NCBI GenBank assembly: GCA_012270695.1
Contig: JAAXHV010000144.1
Span: 1 to 6,446, forward strand
DNA length: 6,446 nucleotides
Direction: 5' to 3'
DNA from: Gammaproteobacteria bacterium
GTDB lineage: Bacteria; Pseudomonadota; Gammaproteobacteria; Eutrophobiales; Eutrophobiaceae
Shown: positions 1-5,116 of the stretch, in pieces
Numbering within the stretch: position 1 is the first letter of the stretch
Layout: every line of letters starts with the position of its first letter
Notes under the pieces: generated by a model
Seen by the model: the letters and a program-made list of their open reading frames with translations, nothing else
Database searches by the model: none
What the model was told of the DNA's origin: nothing
Program-made: the position numbers and the translations under genes

Positions 1-106
1 CCTGCGCCGGTCTCCCCGCGGCGCGAAGTTGTGAACCCCGTCAGGCCCGAAAGGGAGCAGCGGTAACAATGGATGCGGGCGCCGGGCCAAGAACGGTGCA
101 GGGCGC
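1..106 (+). ncRNA. ffs: Signal recognition particle 4.5S-type RNA (5' end truncated by window)
   Basis: This is the RNA scaffold of the bacterial signal recognition particle, which binds Ffh and targets nascent membrane proteins to the translocon. The conserved apical domain is plain: GTCAGG at 40-45, a GNRA tetraloop GAAA at 49-52 closed by C48-G53, and the asymmetric-loop strand GGAGCAGC at 54-61. The basal stem is also visible: 1-9 (CCTGCGCCG) pairs with 94-102 (CGGTGCAGG) with a single G-T wobble. The unpaired GCGC at 103-106 should pair with bases just left of the window, so only about four or more 5' nucleotides are missing. The 3' end is placed at about 106 by this stem. dnaX starts 28 nt downstream, a neighbourhood common in gammaproteobacteria. 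The tetraloop is GAAA where E. coli has GGAA; both are GNRA loops. Confidence 0.92.
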
Positions 107-134
107 TTTCATCTGGGATTAATCGGAATAGTTC

Positions 135-1742
135 ATGAGTTATCAGGTCCTTGCGCGTAAATGGCGGCCGCGTTTGTTCAAGGACATGGTCGGACAAGGC
201 CATGTTCTGAAGGTGCTGGTTAATGCGCTGGATTCAGATCGATTGCATCACGCCTACCTGTTCACCGGTACCCGCGGTGTAGGTAAGACGACCCTGGCCA
301 GAATCCTGGCAAAGTGTCTCAACTGTGAAGCTGGGGTGAGTTCCGAACCATGCGGCAAGTGCAGCGCCTGTGTTGGCATCGATGAGGGGCGGTTTGTTGA
401 TTTAATCGAAGTCGACGCAGCATCACGGGCCAAAGTGGATGAAACCCGGGAGCTGATGGATAACGTCCAGTATGCGCCCACTGCCGGCAGGTATAAGGTC
501 TATCTCATCGATGAAGTTCACATGTTTTCGAAACACAGCTTCAATGCCTTGTTGAAGACCCTTGAGGAGCCGCCTGCCCATGTAAAATTCCTGCTGGCGA
601 CGACCGAACCGAAACGGATACCGGTCACCATTTTGTCGCGCTGTTTGCAGTTCAACCTTAAACACCTGGGCGCGAATCAGATTGAGGCGCAGTTGAATAA
701 TATTCTGGCAGAGGAGCAGGTCGCAGCGGAGGAAACCTGTACTCGTCTGCTTGCCGCGGCGGCCGACGGCAGTATGCGGGACGCTCTCAGCCTGCTTGAT
801 CAAGCCATTTCCCATGGTGATGGCCGCCTGGAGACAGCACAGGTTCGTGATATGCTGGGAACGATTGACGGTGAGGAGTTGAGCTCTTTGCTTACGGCTA
901 TCATCGAAAAAGATGCCGTATCCATGTTCACGAGGATCAGCAACATGGCCGAGTTGTCTCCTGATTATGACGCTATGCTGGCGGGGCTGTTATCCATACT
1001 GCACGATACCGCGATAGCACAGGTATTACCGGACGGATCTGACCTGGTTGACGAGACCAGCCGGGTATTTGCCCGCAGACTTGATAAGGAGGATGTTCAA
1101 CTCTATTACCAGATTGTGCTGAACGGCCGCAGGGACCTGCAAATGACGCCCGATCCGAAAACAGGCTTTGAAATGACCATGATCCGCATGCTGGCATTTT
1201 GCCCTTGGGAGCCTGTTGACGGGTCACGGGCGGACAGTGATGAAGAGGTGGAGAAGAGTGGCGCATCTGCATTGGGGAGTCACAAATCCACAGCCAGAAA
1301 TAGCGAAGCGGCAAACACAGCGGTGAATAATCAGGATCAGGTAGCGGATGCGCCGGCGCTTACCAGCAACGATGACTGGCACCAGCTGATTGCTTCGCTG
1401 GCGTTGGATGGATTGACAAAAGAACTGGCCTCACATTGTACCTTGCACAAGCAGGAAGGAAACAGGATATATTTGAACCTGCATCCTGCACAGGAACACT
1501 TGTCGGCAACGGGTCAGAAGAAAAAGTTGCAGGCCGCGCTCGCAGAACGCTTCGGCGCGGACATCAGGCTTGTGATTACGGATGAAGCGCCCCGGGGTGA
1601 AACCCCGGCGCAAAGGAAAGCCCGCGAAGAGCTTGAGGCGCAGCAGACTGCCTTGGCAGCCGTTGAAAATGACCCCGACGTCAGGCAGTTCATGGATACA
1701 TTTGATGCGACCATAGATAAAGTATCGACCAGATATCAGTAG
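135..1742 (+). CDS. dnaX: DNA polymerase III subunit tau/gamma (clamp-loader ATPase)
   Basis: DnaX is the AAA+ motor subunit of the clamp loader that opens the beta sliding clamp onto primed DNA; the long tau form also tethers the polymerase core and the DnaB helicase. The N-terminus (MSYQVLARKWRP) is the family signature. Walker A is GTRGVGKT at residues 45-52, and the zinc module cysteines are C64, C73, C76 and C79, the same spacing as in E. coli. Walker B is LIDE at 124-127, sensor 1 lies in LLATTEP (153-159), the arginine-finger SRC motif is at 168-170, and sensor 2 is around R215 (GSMRDAL). A polar, low-complexity linker covers about 366-413. A tau-type polymerase-binding domain follows (about 414-535, ending in a DPDVRQFMDTF-like segment). 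At 535 residues it is shorter than E. coli tau (643), mainly in the linker region. The ATG at 135 has GGAA at 125-128, 6 nt upstream. I see no E. coli-like A AAA AAG slippery site, so a separate gamma product is not predicted from sequence. ybaB follows 13 nt after the stop. Confidence 0.97.
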   Translation: MSYQVLARKWRPRLFKDMVGQGHVLKVLVNALDSDRLHHAYLFTGTRGVGKTTLARILAKCLNCEAGVSSEPCGKCSACVGIDEGRFVDLIEVDAASRAKVDETRELMDNVQYAPTAGRYKVYLIDEVHMFSKHSFNALLKTLEEPPAHVKFLLATTEPKRIPVTILSRCLQFNLKHLGANQIEAQLNNILAEEQVAAEETCTRLLAAAADGSMRDALSLLDQAISHGDGRLETAQVRDMLGTIDGEELSSLLTAIIEKDAVSMFTRISNMAELSPDYDAMLAGLLSILHDTAIAQVLPDGSDLVDETSRVFARRLDKEDVQLYYQIVLNGRRDLQMTPDPKTGFEMTMIRMLAFCPWEPVDGSRADSDEEVEKSGASALGSHKSTARNSEAANTAVNNQDQVADAPALTSNDDWHQLIASLALDGLTKELASHCTLHKQEGNRIYLNLHPAQEHLSATGQKKKLQAALAERFGADIRLVITDEAPRGETPAQRKAREELEAQQTALAAVENDPDVRQFMDTFDATIDKVSTRYQ

Positions 1743-1755
1743 AGAGGAGAAGCAA

Positions 1756-2079
1756 ATGAAAGGTGGTTTTGGTGATATTATGAAACAGGCCCAGAAGATG
1801 CAGGAAAACATGCAACGGGCGCAGGAGGAAATCGCTACCACCGAAGTACAGGGCGAAGCCGGCGCAGGCATGGTCAAAGTCATCATGACCGGCAGGCACG
1901 ACGTTAAACGAGTTGAGATCGAACCGTCCCTGCTGACTGCAGACAAGGAGATGCTGGAAGACCTGATCGCTGCTGCCGTGAATGATGCCAACAGGCGGGT
2001 GGAAAAGGCCACCCAGGACAAAATGACCGATGTAGCTTCCGGCCTGGGCCTCCCCGCGGGATTGAAACTGCCGTTTTAA
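1756..2079 (+). CDS. ybaB: YbaB/EbfC family nucleoid-associated protein
   Basis: This is a small DNA-binding protein of the YbaB/EbfC family, whose dimers form tweezer-like structures that bind and compact nucleoid DNA; the gene is nearly always between dnaX and recR. The 107 residues match the usual family length (about 109 in E. coli). The N-terminal half is a long amphipathic helix (KQAQKMQENMQRAQEEIA, about residues 10-27). It is followed by the conserved GEAGAGMVKV strand and the typical sheet MTGRHDVKRVEIEPSLL. The C-terminus carries the A..DANRRVEK helix and a GLGLPAG.KLPF tail. The ATG at 1756 has a strong Shine-Dalgarno sequence (GAGAGGAGA, 1742-1750), and the 13-nt gap after dnaX suggests co-transcription and possibly coupled translation. 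recR follows after 43 nt. No truncation is visible. Confidence 0.96.
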   Translation: MKGGFGDIMKQAQKMQENMQRAQEEIATTEVQGEAGAGMVKVIMTGRHDVKRVEIEPSLLTADKEMLEDLIAAAVNDANRRVEKATQDKMTDVASGLGLPAGLKLPF

Positions 2080-2122
2080 GCCCATCGGGAATGAGCGTGA
2101 ATGCCGAAAGAACTGTTGAGCA

Positions 2123-2746
2123 ATGCATGCTGAACCACCCAGGCTGAGCGCGCTGATCCAAGCGCTTTGTCGTCTTCCGGGCATCGGTAAAAAATCCGCT
2201 CAAAGAATCAGTTACCACCTGTTGCAACGGGACCGGGACGGCGCCAGGTCCCTGGCTGCCGGGTTAACTGAAGCGATGGACAACATAGGCAGTTGTCAGC
2301 GGTGCCGTAATTTCAGTGAAACCCCGATATGCGATCTTTGTTTGAGCGATAAACGGGACAGCTCACTGCTTTGCATAGTGGAAAGTCCGGTGGACGTGTT
2401 TGCAATGGAAGAGGCCGGCTACAAGGGAAAATATTTTGTATTGATGGGACACTTGTCGCCCCTGGATGGTATCGGGCCGCAGGAACTGGGACTGGACAAA
2501 TTGGCGGCTTACCTTGCCGGTTCGTCCGGGGCTGAGGCGGGTGGAGAGGTCAGGGAGGTGATTCTTGCCACCAATTCGACCATGGAAGGAGAAGCGACTG
2601 CGCATTTTATCAATGGCATCGTGCAGAGACATGATATCCGCGTGACCCGCATTGCCCATGGAGTGCCGTTGGGTGGTGAACTGGAATATATTGACAGCAA
2701 TACGCTCTCCCACGCCCTGGCCGGCCGACGCGAGATATCCGAGTGA
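2123..2746 (+). CDS. recR: Recombination mediator protein RecR
   Basis: RecR works with RecO (and RecF) to load RecA onto SSB-coated single-stranded DNA at gaps. The 207-residue protein (E. coli: 201) has the domains in the normal order. A helix-hairpin-helix (LPGIGKKSAQR, residues 18-28) comes first, then a C4 zinc finger with C58, C61, C70 and C73. A Toprim domain starts around residue 83 (LCIVESPVDV, with E87) and contains the YFVLMGHLSPLDGIGP signature (104-119) and the ATNSTMEGEATA segment (149-160). The C-terminal RIAHGVPLGGELEYID...LSHALAGR segment (176-202) is highly conserved. The few extra residues lie in a Gly/Ala/Ser-rich loop near 132-142. The start is well fixed: an in-frame TGA at 2117-2119 leaves ATG 2123 as the first possible initiator, although the Shine-Dalgarno is poor (GAG at 2118-2120, too close to be ideal). 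It is the last gene of the dnaX cluster. Confidence 0.97.
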   Translation: MHAEPPRLSALIQALCRLPGIGKKSAQRISYHLLQRDRDGARSLAAGLTEAMDNIGSCQRCRNFSETPICDLCLSDKRDSSLLCIVESPVDVFAMEEAGYKGKYFVLMGHLSPLDGIGPQELGLDKLAAYLAGSSGAEAGGEVREVILATNSTMEGEATAHFINGIVQRHDIRVTRIAHGVPLGGELEYIDSNTLSHALAGRREISE

Positions 2747-2777
2747 TCAAGACGGGCTGACAGCCAACCGTTTTTGC

Positions 2778-2832
2778 CGAGCCCGACGCCCTCGCGAAAG
2801 CAGAGTAATGGGGCTCGAGGGTTTATTTTTTT
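2778..2832 (+). terminator. Probable rho-independent terminator after recR
   Basis: CGAGCCC (2778-2784) is perfectly complementary to GGGCTCG (2811-2817). A competing pairing, CCCTCG (2789-2794) with CGAGGG (2816-2821), would sit directly against the T-rich tract TTTATTTTTTT (2822-2832). Both stems have a rather large loop (over 20 nt), so this is not a textbook terminator. Its position 31 nt after the recR stop and the T-tract support ending the dnaX-ybaB-recR transcript here. Confidence 0.55.
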
Positions 2833-2878
2833 GCTATACTTATATCCACGTTACACTAATGATTGCCTGATATCTAAA
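2833..2878. other. Remnant of the intergenic region between recR and the small membrane-protein gene
   Basis: This A+T-rich stretch is the host sequence between the terminator and the left end of the insertion sequence. Before the insertion it would have been the immediate upstream region of the small gene now at 4845, so any native promoter of that gene should lie here. Poor candidates are present, for example TATACT at 2835-2840 and TTGCTA (2831-2836) with TACACT (2852-2857) at a short 15-nt spacing. None is convincing. Confidence 0.4.
2873..2878. repeat. Left target-site duplication of the insertion sequence (TCTAAA)
   Basis: TCTAAA directly precedes the left inverted repeat and is repeated exactly at 4826-4831, directly after the right inverted repeat. 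Six base pairs fits the 5-6 bp duplications usual for IS1634-family elements. Confidence 0.9.
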
Positions 2879-2927
2879 CGGAACTTCCCCCTGAATTTTT
2901 CACCATAATTGCCGTAAACGATTGATT
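2879..2927. repeat. Left terminal inverted repeat (bipartite)
   Basis: The outer block is CGGAACTTCC at 2879-2888 followed by CCCTGAA at 2889-2895. The inner block is CGATTGATT at 2919-2927. Both blocks recur in reverse complement at the right end, at nearly the same distance from the tip (inner block 40 nt in here, 41 nt in on the right). The stretch between the blocks is not conserved apart from short ACC and TTG matches. Two-part ends of this kind usually combine a cleavage end and an inner transposase-binding block; that split is inference here. Confidence 0.85.
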
Positions 2928-2961
2928 GGAAGCGAAGATTCTGTTTTTTTCATGTTGATAT

Positions 2962-3027
2962 GTTCCCATGTATAACAATTTTTTTGTTCCTTTCTATGTA
3001 ATAATAATGTATAGTAGTTCCCATGTA
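2962..3027 (+). repeat. Pair of 11-bp direct repeats in the transposase leader
   Basis: GTTCCCATGTA occurs at 2962-2972 and again at 3017-3027, 55 bp apart start to start. The second copy contains the transposase start codon (ATG at 3023-3025). Between them lie a small hairpin (AACAA 2974-2978 with TTGTT 2984-2988 around a T-run) and A+T-rich sequence. They could be a binding site for the transposase or a regulator, or a small local duplication; the sequence does not decide. Confidence 0.6.
3010..3015 (+). promoter_or_regulatory. Candidate -10 box of the transposase promoter
   Basis: TATAGT at 3010-3015 is a good -10 match, 7 nt before the ATG at 3023. A start site about 6-8 nt beyond it would give a transcript with almost no leader. 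The -35 is weak: TTCCTT at 2987-2992 has the right 17-nt spacing, and TTGTTC at 2984-2989 is a better match but 20 nt away. Confidence 0.35.
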
Positions 3028-4744
3028 CATCGAAACCGTCCCGAACCGCAATTCGCCCCCCGCCATCCTGCTACGCGAAGGCTGGCGCGAAGACGGAAAA
3101 ATCAAAAAACGGACCTTGGCCAATCTATCCAAATGGCCCAAGACAAAAATCGATACCCTGCGCCGAGTGCTCCGGGATGAACCGCTGGTTGGCCAGGACG
3201 AGACCTTCACTATCACACGCTCCCAACCCCACGGCCACGTCGCCGCCGTGCTCGGCACGCTCAAAACCCTGCGCCTTGACCGCCTCATCGCCCGTCAGGA
3301 CTGCCCCGAGCGGCAACGCGTGTTGGCGCTGATTGTCGCTCGTATCCTGCACCCCGGCTCAAAACTGGCCACCGCCCGCGGGCTGGCCGCCACCAACGCC
3401 CGTGATACCCTGGCCGAGATACTCGGCGTCCAGGATAGCGATGAGGATGACCTCTATGCCGCCATGGATTGGCTGCTCGAACGTCAACCCCGTATCGAGC
3501 GCACCTTGGCCAAGCGGCATCTCGAGACCGGCGCCCTGGTGCTCTACGACCTGACGTCCGTGTACCTGGAAGGGCGTCAGTGCCCGCTGGCCGGGTATGG
3601 CCATGCCCGTGACGGGAAACGCGGCAAGCTGCAGGTGGAGTTCGGTCTGTTGTGTGACTGCGAAGGCCGCCCCGTGGCCGTGGAGGTGTTTGCGGGCAAC
3701 ACTGCCGATCCGATGACAGTAGGTGCGCAAATCGACAAGCTGCGCACGCGTTTCGGGCTCTCGAAGGTGGTGCTGGTGGGTGACCGGGGGATGCTCACCG
3801 AGGCGCGCCTGCGTGAGGAGGTGAAACCGGCCGGGCTGGACTGGATTGGTGCCTTGCGTGCCCCGGCCATCCGCCAACTGGTGGAAGCGGGCACCGTACA
3901 ACTGTCGCTGTTCGATGAGCAGGACCTAGTGGAGGTGCGCAGCGAGGCCTATCCCGGCGAGCGCCTGATGGTGTGCCGCAATCCGTTGTTAGCTGAAGAA
4001 CGGGCACGCAAGCGTGAGGACTTGCTGCACGCCACGGCACGTTTGCTCGACTCCGTCGTGGCCGCCACGCAGCGGGCCAAACGACGCCTGCGGGGCAAAG
4101 ACAAGATTGGGGTGAAGGTGGGCAAGGCCATCGGCAAATACAAGATGGCCAAGCACTTCGAGCTCACCATTACCGAGGACTCCTTCAGCTACCGGCGCAA
4201 GGCGGAGTCCATCGCCGCGGAGGCGGCCCTCGATGGGCTGTATGTGGTGCGCACCAGCCTGAGCGAGGACGACCTCACGGCCGCCGACACGGTGCGCGCC
4301 TACAAACGCCTCAGTACCGTGGAGCGTGCCTTTCGCAGCCTCAAGAGCGTGGACCTGAAAGTGCGCCCCGTGTTTCACTACACCGCCGCGCGCGTGCGCG
4401 CCCATGTCCTGCTGTGCATGCTGGCCTATTACGTGGAATGGCACATGCGCCAGCGCCTCAAGCCGTTATTGTTCGACGACGAGGAACCCGGCGCTGCCGA
4501 GGCGGCGAGACGCTCGGTGGTGGCGCCCGCCCGGGTGTCCGACTCGGCCAAGGCCAAAGCCCGGCGCAAGCGCACCGCCGAGGGCTTCCCGGTGCACAGT
4601 TTCCGCACCCTGCTGGATGACCTGGCGACCCTGTGCCGGAACCGGGTCGTGGCCAACGTGGCCGGCGCCGAGCCGTTCGAGATGCTGACCCAACCCACAG
4701 CGCTGCAACGGGAAGCCCTCAAACTGCTTGGCGTGCGCCTGTAA
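3023..4744 (+). CDS. IS1634-family DDE transposase
   Basis: This enzyme catalyses excision and insertion of the surrounding element by metal-dependent strand transfer in an RNase H-like fold. The likely catalytic triad is D176 (VLYDLTSVYLEG), D254 (VLVGDRGM) and E434 (STVERAFRSLK). The last lies in an IS4-clan Y-R-E-K arrangement with Y427, R429, E434 and K441. About 180 residues separate the second D and the E, as expected where a beta-rich domain is inserted. Conserved motifs around the triad include VEVFAGNTADPMT (220-232) and the helix ARVRAHVLLCMLAYYVEW (456-473). The N-terminus MYIETVPNRNSPPAILLRE looks like the natural family start. Upstream the frame has a TAA at 3005-3007 and no other initiator. 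No Shine-Dalgarno sequence precedes the ATG. At 573 residues it looks full-length and intact. Its codon use is clearly more G+C-rich than that of the flanking host genes, consistent with acquisition by transfer. Confidence 0.95.
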   Translation: MYIETVPNRNSPPAILLREGWREDGKIKKRTLANLSKWPKTKIDTLRRVLRDEPLVGQDETFTITRSQPHGHVAAVLGTLKTLRLDRLIARQDCPERQRVLALIVARILHPGSKLATARGLAATNARDTLAEILGVQDSDEDDLYAAMDWLLERQPRIERTLAKRHLETGALVLYDLTSVYLEGRQCPLAGYGHARDGKRGKLQVEFGLLCDCEGRPVAVEVFAGNTADPMTVGAQIDKLRTRFGLSKVVLVGDRGMLTEARLREEVKPAGLDWIGALRAPAIRQLVEAGTVQLSLFDEQDLVEVRSEAYPGERLMVCRNPLLAEERARKREDLLHATARLLDSVVAATQRAKRRLRGKDKIGVKVGKAIGKYKMAKHFELTITEDSFSYRRKAESIAAEAALDGLYVVRTSLSEDDLTAADTVRAYKRLSTVERAFRSLKSVDLKVRPVFHYTAARVRAHVLLCMLAYYVEWHMRQRLKPLLFDDEEPGAAEAARRSVVAPARVSDSAKAKARRKRTAEGFPVHSFRTLLDDLATLCRNRVVANVAGAEPFEMLTQPTALQREALKLLGVRL

Positions 4745-4760
4745 TGTACCCAGTAACGTA

Positions 4761-4800
4761 CAACCCGTTTTTTTAAATCAATCGAAAAAACAACAGGTTG
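4761..4800. repeat. Imperfect hairpin after the transposase stop, possible terminator
   Basis: CAACC (4761-4765) pairs with GGTTG (4796-4800), and further in GTTTTTT (4767-4773) pairs with AAAAAAC (4785-4791) around an 11-nt loop. It starts 17 nt after the transposase stop. The stem is mostly A-T and lacks a T-tract after it, so termination would be weak. The inner part overlaps the inner block of the right inverted repeat, so the fold may be a by-product of that sequence. Confidence 0.35.
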
Positions 4801-4825
4801 GCTCGTTCAGGGGCTGGAAGTTCCG
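4776..4825. repeat. Right terminal inverted repeat (bipartite)
   Basis: Reading inward from the tip on the minus strand: CGGAACTTCC (4825-4816), a 3-nt insertion relative to the left end, CCCTGAA (4812-4806), then CGATTGATT (4784-4776). The outer 10 bp, the following 7 bp and the inner 9 bp are each exact matches to the left end. The 3-nt and 2-nt length differences between the two ends nearly cancel, keeping the inner block at almost the same depth. Confidence 0.85.
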
Positions 4826-4831
4826 TCTAAA
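4826..4831. repeat. Right target-site duplication (TCTAAA)
   Basis: This is an exact copy of the hexamer at 2873-2878. Its last A is also the first base of the AAGGAG ribosome-binding site of the next gene. Confidence 0.9.
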
Positions 4832-4836
4832 AGGAG
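4831..4836 (+). promoter_or_regulatory. Shine-Dalgarno sequence of the small gene, abutting the IS
   Basis: AAGGAG with 8 nt to the ATG at 4845 is a near-ideal ribosome-binding site. It decides the start at 4845 over an in-frame ATG at 4728 inside the transposase gene. The insertion duplicated TCTAAA right up against it and left it functional. Confidence 0.8.
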
Positions 4837-4844
4837 AAAACGGG

Positions 4845-5075
4845 ATGAATGATAAAAACCAGGAAAAGTCGGGCTGGCAAACGGCCTTGGAGCATCACGA
4901 AGAGTTGTGTGCCGAACGCGGTCGTACCATTGACGTGAGATTCAATTCCATTGACAAGAGATTCGAATCCGTTGAGAAAAGACTGGACAATATCGAACAA
5001 CTCCAGCGATTTACCCTTGGCGCCATCCTTGCCTGGCCGCCGCTTCTGCTTGCCATCCTCAAACTGCTTCCCTGA
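4845..5075 (+). CDS. Small coiled-coil protein with C-terminal membrane anchor (function unknown)
   Basis: I do not recognise a named family for this 76-residue protein. Residues 29-50 form a clean heptad pattern (I29, F33, I36, F40, V43, L47, I50) rich in D, K, R and E, in the repeated style of IDKRFESVEKRLDNIE; this predicts a short oligomeric coiled coil. Residues about 56-72 (FTLGAILAWPPLLLAIL) are hydrophobic and end in KLLP, predicting one C-terminal membrane-spanning or membrane-associated helix and a tail-anchored layout with the coiled coil in the cytoplasm. The N-terminus is charged and has no signal peptide. The ATG is supported by AAGGAG 8 nt upstream. Without the insertion, the gene would begin 145 nt after the recR stop, beyond the terminator, so it was probably transcribed on its own. 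Now only an outward promoter in the IS or transposase read-through could drive it. It converges with the M48 gene, 41 nt stop to stop. Short phage-type or DUF-type coiled-coil membrane proteins look similar, but I cannot assign one. Confidence 0.75.
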   Translation: MNDKNQEKSGWQTALEHHEELCAERGRTIDVRFNSIDKRFESVEKRLDNIEQLQRFTLGAILAWPPLLLAILKLLP

Positions 5076-5097
5076 ATAAAAGGGGTTTGGAAAGCCC
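5073..5097 (-). terminator. Weak candidate terminator of the M48 peptidase gene
   Basis: On the minus strand, an imperfect hairpin (GGGCTTTCCAAACCCC, 5097-5082, with one internal mismatch) is followed by TTTTATT. It lies just after the peptidase stop, in the 41-nt gap between convergent genes. The stem is short and the loop tight, so support is limited. Confidence 0.22.
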
Positions 5098-5116
5098 ATC
5101 CCGCCTGTGTCCGTTA

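Larger units (their letters stand above)
2879..4825 (+). mobile_element. Complete IS1634-family insertion sequence, 1947 bp
   Basis: The boundaries are set by three agreeing signals. The terminal inverted repeats begin CGGAACTTCC on the left and end GGAAGTTCCG on the right. A perfect TCTAAA duplication flanks them on both sides. One full-length DDE transposase gene fills most of the interior. The length and single-gene layout fit the IS1634 family (IS4-related). The transposase gene is visibly richer in G+C than dnaX or recR, while the 5' non-coding part (2896-3016) is strongly A+T-rich. No stop, frameshift or deletion is apparent, so the copy may be active or recently arrived. It sits in the same orientation as dnaX-recR, inside an intergenic region, and breaks no coding sequence. 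Confidence 0.93.

Noticed and set aside
423..815. Minus-strand open frame of 130 codons inside dnaX, and similar antisense frames in recR and the transposase gene
   Set aside because: They overlap strongly supported genes, have no ribosome-binding sites and show no recognisable protein features; they are frame shadows.
1517..1527. A-rich run AAGAAAAAG as a programmed frameshift site in dnaX
   Set aside because: It lacks the six-A slippery heptamer, sits deep in the tau C-terminal domain, and does not correspond to the gamma end point.
2652..2870. Plus-strand frame of 72 codons overlapping the end of recR
   Set aside because: It starts within recR, runs through the predicted terminator, and has no ribosome-binding site or recognisable features.
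3359..3901. Minus-strand open frame of 180 codons within the transposase gene
   Set aside because: G+C-rich coding sequence commonly leaves long antisense frames; the composition is odd and no domain is visible.
3009..4763. Alternative IS ends at TGTATAGTAGT (3009) and its imperfect inverse near 4753-4763
   Set aside because: Only a partial match with no target duplication, whereas 2879-4825 has longer repeats plus a perfect TCTAAA on both sides.
2970..4774. Loose direct similarity between 2970-2985 and 4758-4774 as a long target duplication of the kind reported for IS1634
   Set aside because: The match is imperfect and lies inside the element as defined by the outer inverted repeats and the TCTAAA duplication.
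4728..4844. Longer version of the small gene starting at ATG 4728 (115 residues)
   Set aside because: The extra 39 residues come from the transposase 3' end, the IS end and the target duplication. The strong AAGGAG at 4831-4836 and the predicted pre-insertion sequence both point to ATG 4845.
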